Shown: positions 7,259 through 9,980 of the stretch, piece after piece
Numbering within the stretch: position 1 is the first letter of the stretch
How the letters are laid out: each line of letters starts with the position of its first letter
From: Deltaproteobacteria bacterium UBA5799
GTDB lineage: Bacteria; Desulfobacterota; GWC2-55-46
DNA length: 9,980 bases
Direction: 5' to 3'
NCBI GenBank assembly: GCA_002418185.1
Contig: DIDN01000083.1
Location: forward strand, 1 to 9,980
Notes under the pieces: generated by a model
The model's database searches: none
The model's input: the letters and a program-made list of their open reading frames with translations, nothing else
Told to the model about the DNA's origin: nothing
Program-made: the position numbers and the translations under genes

Positions 7259-7283
7259 AGACTGAAGTCTGAGATTATCAGGC

Positions 7284-7318
7284 AAAAAAAACCATGCCAA
7301 CCCGATTCTGACGGGTTG
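7284..7318 (-). terminator. Possible rho-independent terminator
   Basis: CAACCCG (7298-7304) and CGGGTTG (7312-7318) form a perfect 7-bp stem with a 7-nt loop. On the minus strand the stem is followed, after six bases, by a run of eight T (7291-7284). Orientation suits transcripts coming from glnA, as a second stop after the stronger hairpin at 7327-7353. The spacing between stem and T-run is longer than ideal. Confidence 0.4.
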
Positions 7319-7360
7319 AAAAGAGAGGGCCCCACGCTTTAAGCGTGGGGCCCTTGTTAT
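7319..7360 (-). terminator. Strong GC-rich hairpin, probable glnA terminator
   Basis: GGGCCCCACGCTT (7327-7339) and AAGCGTGGGGCCC (7341-7353) form a perfect 13-bp inverted repeat around a single T. On the minus strand the stem is followed by TCTCTTTT (7326-7319), so it can terminate glnA transcripts. On the plus strand it is followed by TTGTTATT, so it may be bidirectional. It lies about 220 bp past the glnA stop, leaving a long structured 3' leader. Confidence 0.7.
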
Positions 7361-7368
7361 TCACCTTC

Positions 7369-7393
7369 TTATTCAAGCTGCGGCTTGAAATAA
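7369..7393. repeat. Stem-loop in the glnA 3' region
   Basis: TTCAAGC (7372-7378) and GCTTGAA (7383-7389) form a 7-bp stem with a TGCG loop. Flanking TTA / TAA bases extend it with one bulge. It has no T-run on either side, so it looks structural rather than a terminator. It lies between the long palindrome and the strong terminator. Confidence 0.5.
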
Positions 7394-7429
7394 GGGTCTT
7401 TCCCAGGGTTCCGGGAGAAGAACGACTCT

Positions 7430-7576
7430 CTGGCAATCTCTAAAAATTAGAGATTTTTGCCGCAGTCAAGGAAGACCGGGAATAAAAAGCGCAGCATATA
7501 TGAATAATATGTGAGCATTTTTATTCCCGGTCTGACACAGAATCCGGGAAAAAGATCAATTTTTAGAGGTTGCCAG
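7430..7576. repeat. 147-bp imperfect palindrome abutting the glnA stop codon
   Basis: Three arm pairs share one dyad axis at base 7503. The outer pair is 7430-7448 with 7558-7576 (19 bp, 18 matches, the exception being a G/T wobble). The middle pair is 7473-7488 with 7518-7533 (16 bp perfect, AGACCGGGAATAAAAA and its complement). The inner pair is CATAT 7495-7499 with ATATG 7507-7511. The spacers between outer and middle arms are both exactly 24 nt and weakly related. ACGACT 7422-7427 and AGTCGT 7582-7587 continue the symmetry with a 3-nt offset into the last glnA codons. No open frame or T-run accompanies it. It could be a mobile non-coding repeat, a 3' RNA stabiliser or a small-RNA source. 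Confidence 0.8.
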
Positions 7577-8989
7577 TCAGCAGTCGTAGTACAGGGCAAA
7601 CTCGTAGGGTACGGGCCTCAGCCTTATCGGGTCGAGCTCGGCCTTTTTCTTGTACTCTATCCAGGTGTCCACGACGTCCTGGGTGAATACGTCGCCGTTA
7701 AGGAGGAACTCGTGGTCCTTCTTGAGCGCGTCAAGGGCATCTTCAAGGGACCCGCACGCCGAGGGGACCTTCGAGAGCTCCTCTGGCGAGAGGCCGTAGA
7801 TGTCCTTATCAAGCGGCTCGCCCGGGTGTATCTTGTTCTTTATGCCGTCGAGCCCGGCCATGAGCATGGCCGCGAACGCGAGGTAGCCGTTGCAGGACGG
7901 GTCAGGGAACCTTATCTCTATCCTCTTTGCTTTGGGCGAGGGCGAGTACATGGGTATCCTTATGGCCGCCGAGCGGTTCCTTGAGGAGTAGGCCAGGTTT
8001 ATAGGGGCCTCGAAGCCCGGCACGAGCCTCCTGTATGAATTGGTGCCCGGGTTGCAGAAGGCGTTAAGGGCCCTCGCGTGCTTCAATATCCCGCCGACGT
8101 AATAGAGCGCCATCTCGCTCATGCCGCCGTACTCGCTCCCGGCGAAGAGGGGCTTGCCGCCCTTCCAGATGGACTGGTGGACGTGCATGCCGCTCCCGTT
8201 GTCGCCGAATATCGGCTTGGGCATGAAGGTCACGGTCTTGCCCCACCTCTTTGCCACGTTCTTGACTATGTATTTGAACCACATGAGCTTGTCGCCCATC
8301 CGGAGGAGGCTGTCGAACCTCATGTCTATCTCGGCCTGCCCGGCTGTCGCCACCTCGTGGTGCTGCCTCTCGACCCTTATGCCGACCTGCTCCATCACCA
8401 GGCACATCTCCGACCTGAGGTCCTCCTGGCTGTCGGTGGGCGGGACCGGGAAATAGCCCTCCTTGTGCCTGGGCTTGTAGCCGAGGTTCGGGCACTCCTC
8501 CCTGCCGGTGTTCCATATGCCCTCTACGGAGTCTATGTGGTAGAAGCCCTGGTTCGGGCCCTGGCTGTACCTGATGTCGTCGAATACGAAGAACTCGGGC
8601 TCCGGGCCGAAGTACGCGACGTCCCCTATTCCGGTGGACTTGAGGTACGCCTCGGCCTTCTGGGCGATGTTCCTCGGGTCCCTCGAATAGGGCTCCTTGG
8701 TTATAGGGTCTACTATGTTGCATATGAGGCTCATGGAAGGGGTCTCGTGGAACGGGTCCATGACCGCCGTAGTGGGGTCGGGTATTACGAGCATGTCGGA
8801 GGCGTGTATGGGCTGCCAGCCCCGGATGCTCGAGCCGTCGAAGCCGAGCCCTTCCTCGAATATGTCCTCTGAAAGCTCCCCGATGGGCACTGAAAAGTGC
8901 TGCCAGATGCCCACGAAATCGAGGAACTTGAAATCCACCATCTTCGCGTTCTTTTCCTTTGAAAGCTTTAGTACGTCCTTCGGCGTCAT
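7577..8989 (-). CDS. glnA: Glutamine synthetase, type I
   Basis: This enzyme catalyses ATP-dependent amidation of glutamate with ammonia in the cytosol, as a dodecamer. Its 470 residues are close to the 469 of the E. coli enzyme and match along the whole length. Motifs are GFDGSSIRGW (49-58), the metal site in FGPEPEFFVFD (Glu130, Glu132), NGSGMHVHQS with His269, VPGFEAP with loop Glu327, SSRNRSAAIRIP (335-346) and EIRFPDPS (358-365). Tyr398 in DKDIYGLSPEE corresponds to the tyrosine adenylylated by GlnE in GSI-beta enzymes, so covalent control is likely. ATG 8989 has AAAAGGAGG upstream at 8999-9007. The gene lies 206 bp downstream of glnB on the same strand, and both may share the sigma-54 promoter. 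A separate promoter for glnA is not clear in 8990-9052. Probable terminators lie at 7319-7360 and 7284-7318. Confidence 0.98.
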   Translation of the reverse strand: MTPKDVLKLSKEKNAKMVDFKFLDFVGIWQHFSVPIGELSEDIFEEGLGFDGSSIRGWQPIHASDMLVIPDPTTAVMDPFHETPSMSLICNIVDPITKEPYSRDPRNIAQKAEAYLKSTGIGDVAYFGPEPEFFVFDDIRYSQGPNQGFYHIDSVEGIWNTGREECPNLGYKPRHKEGYFPVPPTDSQEDLRSEMCLVMEQVGIRVERQHHEVATAGQAEIDMRFDSLLRMGDKLMWFKYIVKNVAKRWGKTVTFMPKPIFGDNGSGMHVHQSIWKGGKPLFAGSEYGGMSEMALYYVGGILKHARALNAFCNPGTNSYRRLVPGFEAPINLAYSSRNRSAAIRIPMYSPSPKAKRIEIRFPDPSCNGYLAFAAMLMAGLDGIKNKIHPGEPLDKDIYGLSPEELSKVPSACGSLEDALDALKKDHEFLLNGDVFTQDVVDTWIEYKKKAELDPIRLRPVPYEFALYYDC

Positions 8990-9052
8990 TTCAGAAATCC
9001 TCCTTTTATTGAATCCAAAAGATTTAACAGCTTACGTACTCGAAAATGCTTA

Positions 9053-9181
9053 AGGCTGCTTGAAAAACTCCAGATGCAAGGCCCCCCTGGGATCGGGGAG
9101 CGAGGAATGAAGGTACTTTTCGTGTACGCCGGAGTGTCCAGCGACGAAGACAACGAAGCAGATGGATTTTTTCAGCAGCCT
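9053..9181. repeat. 129-bp inverted-repeat element between glnB and glnA
   Basis: The ends are AGGCTGCT(T)GAAAAACTCCA (9053-9072) and TGGATTTTTTCAGCAGCCT (9163-9181), which are inverted copies differing by a one-base insertion and one mismatch. The centre holds GTAC (9113-9116) and GTAC (9124-9127) around TTTTCGT. CAGATG occurs in direct orientation in both halves (9071-9076, 9159-9164). Ends reading AGGCTGCTGAAAAA / TTTTTCAGCAGCCT are, to my knowledge, typical of a dispersed non-coding repeat in several bacterial groups. It begins 15 bp after the glnB stop and may attenuate or stabilise the glnB-glnA transcript. Confidence 0.7.
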
Positions 9182-9195
9182 GCCAAAGGGTCGGC

Positions 9196-9534
9196 TCAGA
9201 TGGCCTCCTCCCCGCGCTCTCCTGTCCTTATCCTTACGACCTCGTCGACGGAGGTCACGAAGACCTTGCCGTCGCCTATCCGCCCGGTCCGGGCGGCGTT
9301 TACTATGGTCTCCACCACCTTGGCCACCATCTCCTCCCTCACGACTATCTCCATCTTTATCTTCGGGAGGAAGTCGACCACGTACTCTGTCCCCCGGTAT
9401 AGCTCCGTGTGCCCCTTCTGCCTGCCGAAGCCCTTCACCTCCGAGACGGTGATGCCCTTGATGCCTATCTCGTTAAGGGCCTCCTTCACCTCGTCGAGCT
9501 TGAAAGGCTTTATGATGGCCTCGATCTTCTTCAT
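9196..9534 (-). CDS. glnB: Nitrogen regulatory protein PII
   Basis: This is a trimeric cytosolic sensor of 2-oxoglutarate, ATP/ADP and, via uridylylation, glutamine. Its 112 residues are the standard PII length. It starts MKKIEAIIKPFKLDEVKEAL. The T-loop GFGRQKGHTELYRGTEY (35-51) carries Tyr51, the uridylylation site, within signature YRGTEY (46-51). The second signature is TGRIGDGKVFV (83-93), and the C-terminus RIRTGERGEEAI is like GlnB/GlnK. The frame is open further upstream to an ATG at 9663, but ATG 9534 is preferred: it begins the conserved family N-terminus and has GGAGGTG with 6-nt spacing, while the extension overlaps the sigma-54 promoter. Being next to glnA rather than amtB favours the name glnB over glnK. 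It is expected to act on the adenylyltransferase and NtrB if these exist elsewhere in the genome. Confidence 0.97.
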   Translation of the reverse strand: MKKIEAIIKPFKLDEVKEALNEIGIKGITVSEVKGFGRQKGHTELYRGTEYVVDFLPKIKMEIVVREEMVAKVVETIVNAARTGRIGDGKVFVTSVDEVVRIRTGERGEEAI

Positions 9535-9650
9535 CGACCGCACCTCCGGGGATTGAGTTCCAAAGAAACTAACACACGGGACCCGCCTTGTAAAGCCGCT
9601 TGGGGCCTGAACCCCGGGTCTTTCCGTATAGCCTTCTGCCATAGTGGTTT

Positions 9651-9668
9651 TAGCAATATCCATGCCGA
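9651..9668 (-). promoter_or_regulatory. Sigma-54 (RpoN) promoter of glnB
   Basis: The minus strand reads CGGCATGGATATTGCT, which matches the consensus TGGCACGRNNNTTGCW at all but two positions. The invariant GG (9666-9665) and GC (9654-9653) are separated by exactly 10 bp, as -24/-12 promoters require. Transcription would start near 9641, giving a leader of about 107 nt before ATG 9534. Its place upstream of glnB fits known nitrogen control by NtrC and RpoN. Confidence 0.75.
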
Positions 9669-9680
9669 CATATTTACTCG

Positions 9681-9705
9681 GAAAACGGCCCTTTCAGCCG
9701 TTTTC
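9681..9705. repeat. Perfect 9-bp inverted repeat upstream of the glnB promoter
   Basis: GAAAACGGC (9681-9689) and GCCGTTTTC (9697-9705) flank a 7-nt loop. It lies 15 to 39 bp upstream of the -24 element on the glnB side. It could be an operator, or a second terminator stem for the gene upstream. There is no T-run after it in the minus direction. Confidence 0.5.
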
Positions 9706-9721
9706 AGAAGGCCTGAAGACT

Positions 9722-9750
9722 AAAAAACATGCAGCGCCCCCTGCGGCTGC
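9722..9750 (-). terminator. Rho-independent terminator of an upstream minus-strand gene
   Basis: On the minus strand GCAGC and GCTGC-type arms (9750-9746 with 9735-9731) plus an inner GC pair, with one bulged C, form a hairpin with an AGGGG loop. ATG and then six T follow (9727-9722). This is the classic intrinsic terminator order. It implies that a gene lying beyond base 9980 is read toward glnB and stops here, so glnB has its own promoter. Confidence 0.6.
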
Positions 9751-9764
9751 ACACTTTTTGAGCA
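9748..9764. promoter_or_regulatory. Candidate NtrC-type enhancer site
   Basis: TGCAC-N7-GAGCA differs from the NtrC-type dyad TGCAC-N7-GTGCA at one base, inside a wider GCTGC/GCAGC symmetry (9746-9766). Its centre lies about 115 bp upstream of the predicted glnB start, in the usual range for enhancer-bound activators of sigma-54 promoters. A further copy of TGCACACTT on the other strand (9810-9802) may be a second half-site. It overlaps the terminator by three bases. Confidence 0.4.
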
Positions 9765-9980
9765 GCAACTGGACAAAGCCTTTGGACACACGCTTTTAAA
9801 CAAGTGTGCATTACCTTTTATCTGGATAAAAAATATACGCCGGCCATAAGCAAAAGGCCTATATCGCGCTTCCGCGCTTTTTGCATAAGGCTCCGCTCTC
9901 ATTCCGCCTCCTTCCTCCGGACTCGGCCCATATGTCGCTCGGCCTTGGGCCTCGCTCCTGCTGCCCCGCCTCGCCCGCCC
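9765..9980. other. Gene-free edge region with small dyads
   Basis: No supported gene is seen. Bases 9781-9840 are AT-rich. From 9841 the region becomes GC-rich with short dyads: GCAAAA / TTTTGC (9850-9855, 9879-9884), GCGC-TTCC-GCGC near 9866-9877 and GGCC-TTG-GGCC (9941-9951). From 9895 the plus strand is pyrimidine-rich. A minus-strand frame is open from the edge to TAG at 9722-9720, but it reads through the terminator and resembles translated repeat rather than a protein. Confidence 0.45.

Noticed and set aside
8078..8872. 264-codon open frame opposite glnA
   Set aside because: It is antisense to the conserved core of glutamine synthetase. Long open antisense frames are expected over GC-rich genes, and it has no recognisable domain.
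9018..9050. Promoter for glnA alone (TTAAGC and TTAAAT on the minus strand)
   Set aside because: The match to -35/-10 consensus is poor and there is no sigma-54 motif in 8990-9052. It is not strong enough to list.
9535..9663. N-terminal extension of glnB to ATG 9663
   Set aside because: PII proteins start at the MKKIEAIIKPF-type N-terminus, ATG 9534 has a good GGAGGTG, and the extension would begin inside the sigma-54 promoter, upstream of the predicted transcription start.
9720..9980. Minus-strand frame open from the window edge, with ATG 9902 preceded by GGAGG
   Set aside because: The frame reads through the intrinsic terminator and stops inside its T-run. The residues look like translated repeat, and no family is recognisable. 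It could be revisited with upstream sequence.

Overview
The window comes from a GC-rich, Gram-negative bacterial chromosome. It encodes an enzyme of ADP-heptose (LPS core) synthesis, a type I glutamine synthetase with its PII regulator, and large membrane sensor kinases. Arg is often AGG and Ile often ATA despite the high GC. Together with several dispersed-type palindromic repeats between genes, this suggests a Desulfobacterota- or Nitrospirota-like organism. That placement is an inference from gene content, codon use and repeat style, not proven.

Layout. Bases 1-3032, plus strand: a PAS/coiled-coil protein (possibly preceded by the tail of another gene) overlaps a soluble PAS histidine kinase. 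A ComF-type phosphoribosyltransferase and a stand-alone heptose-1-phosphate adenylyltransferase follow, with gaps of 42 and 28 bp. Bases 3010-6848, minus strand: a 1135-aa membrane histidine kinase (Cache-like sensor, HAMP, four PAS domains, HisKA, HATPase) is joined by a TGATG overlap to an Rcp1-like single-domain response regulator. The regulator's 3' end overlaps the adenylyltransferase tail convergently by 23 bp. A TTGACA/TAGACT promoter candidate lies just upstream of the kinase. Bases 6849-7576: a gene-free stretch with a REP-like inverted repeat, terminator-type hairpins and a 147-bp imperfect palindrome abutting the glnA stop codon. Bases 7577-9534, minus strand: glnB then glnA, separated by a 129-bp inverted-repeat element. 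Bases 9535-9980: a gene-free control region for glnB with a well-matching sigma-54 (-24/-12) promoter, an NtrC-like dyad, a hairpin and a terminator for an upstream minus-strand gene beyond the window.

Function. The right half is a nitrogen-assimilation unit. GlnB keeps the uridylylation Tyr51 and GlnA keeps an adenylylation-type Tyr398, so the usual PII / adenylyltransferase control probably applies, with sigma-54/NtrC control of transcription. The middle is a self-contained two-component system with no DNA-binding output. The left is a second sensor kinase in an operon with two housekeeping enzymes. I see no defence system, prophage, CRISPR array, tRNA or rRNA. The least ordinary material is intergenic: the palindrome at the glnA 3' end, the inverted repeat between glnB and glnA, and the glnB control region.
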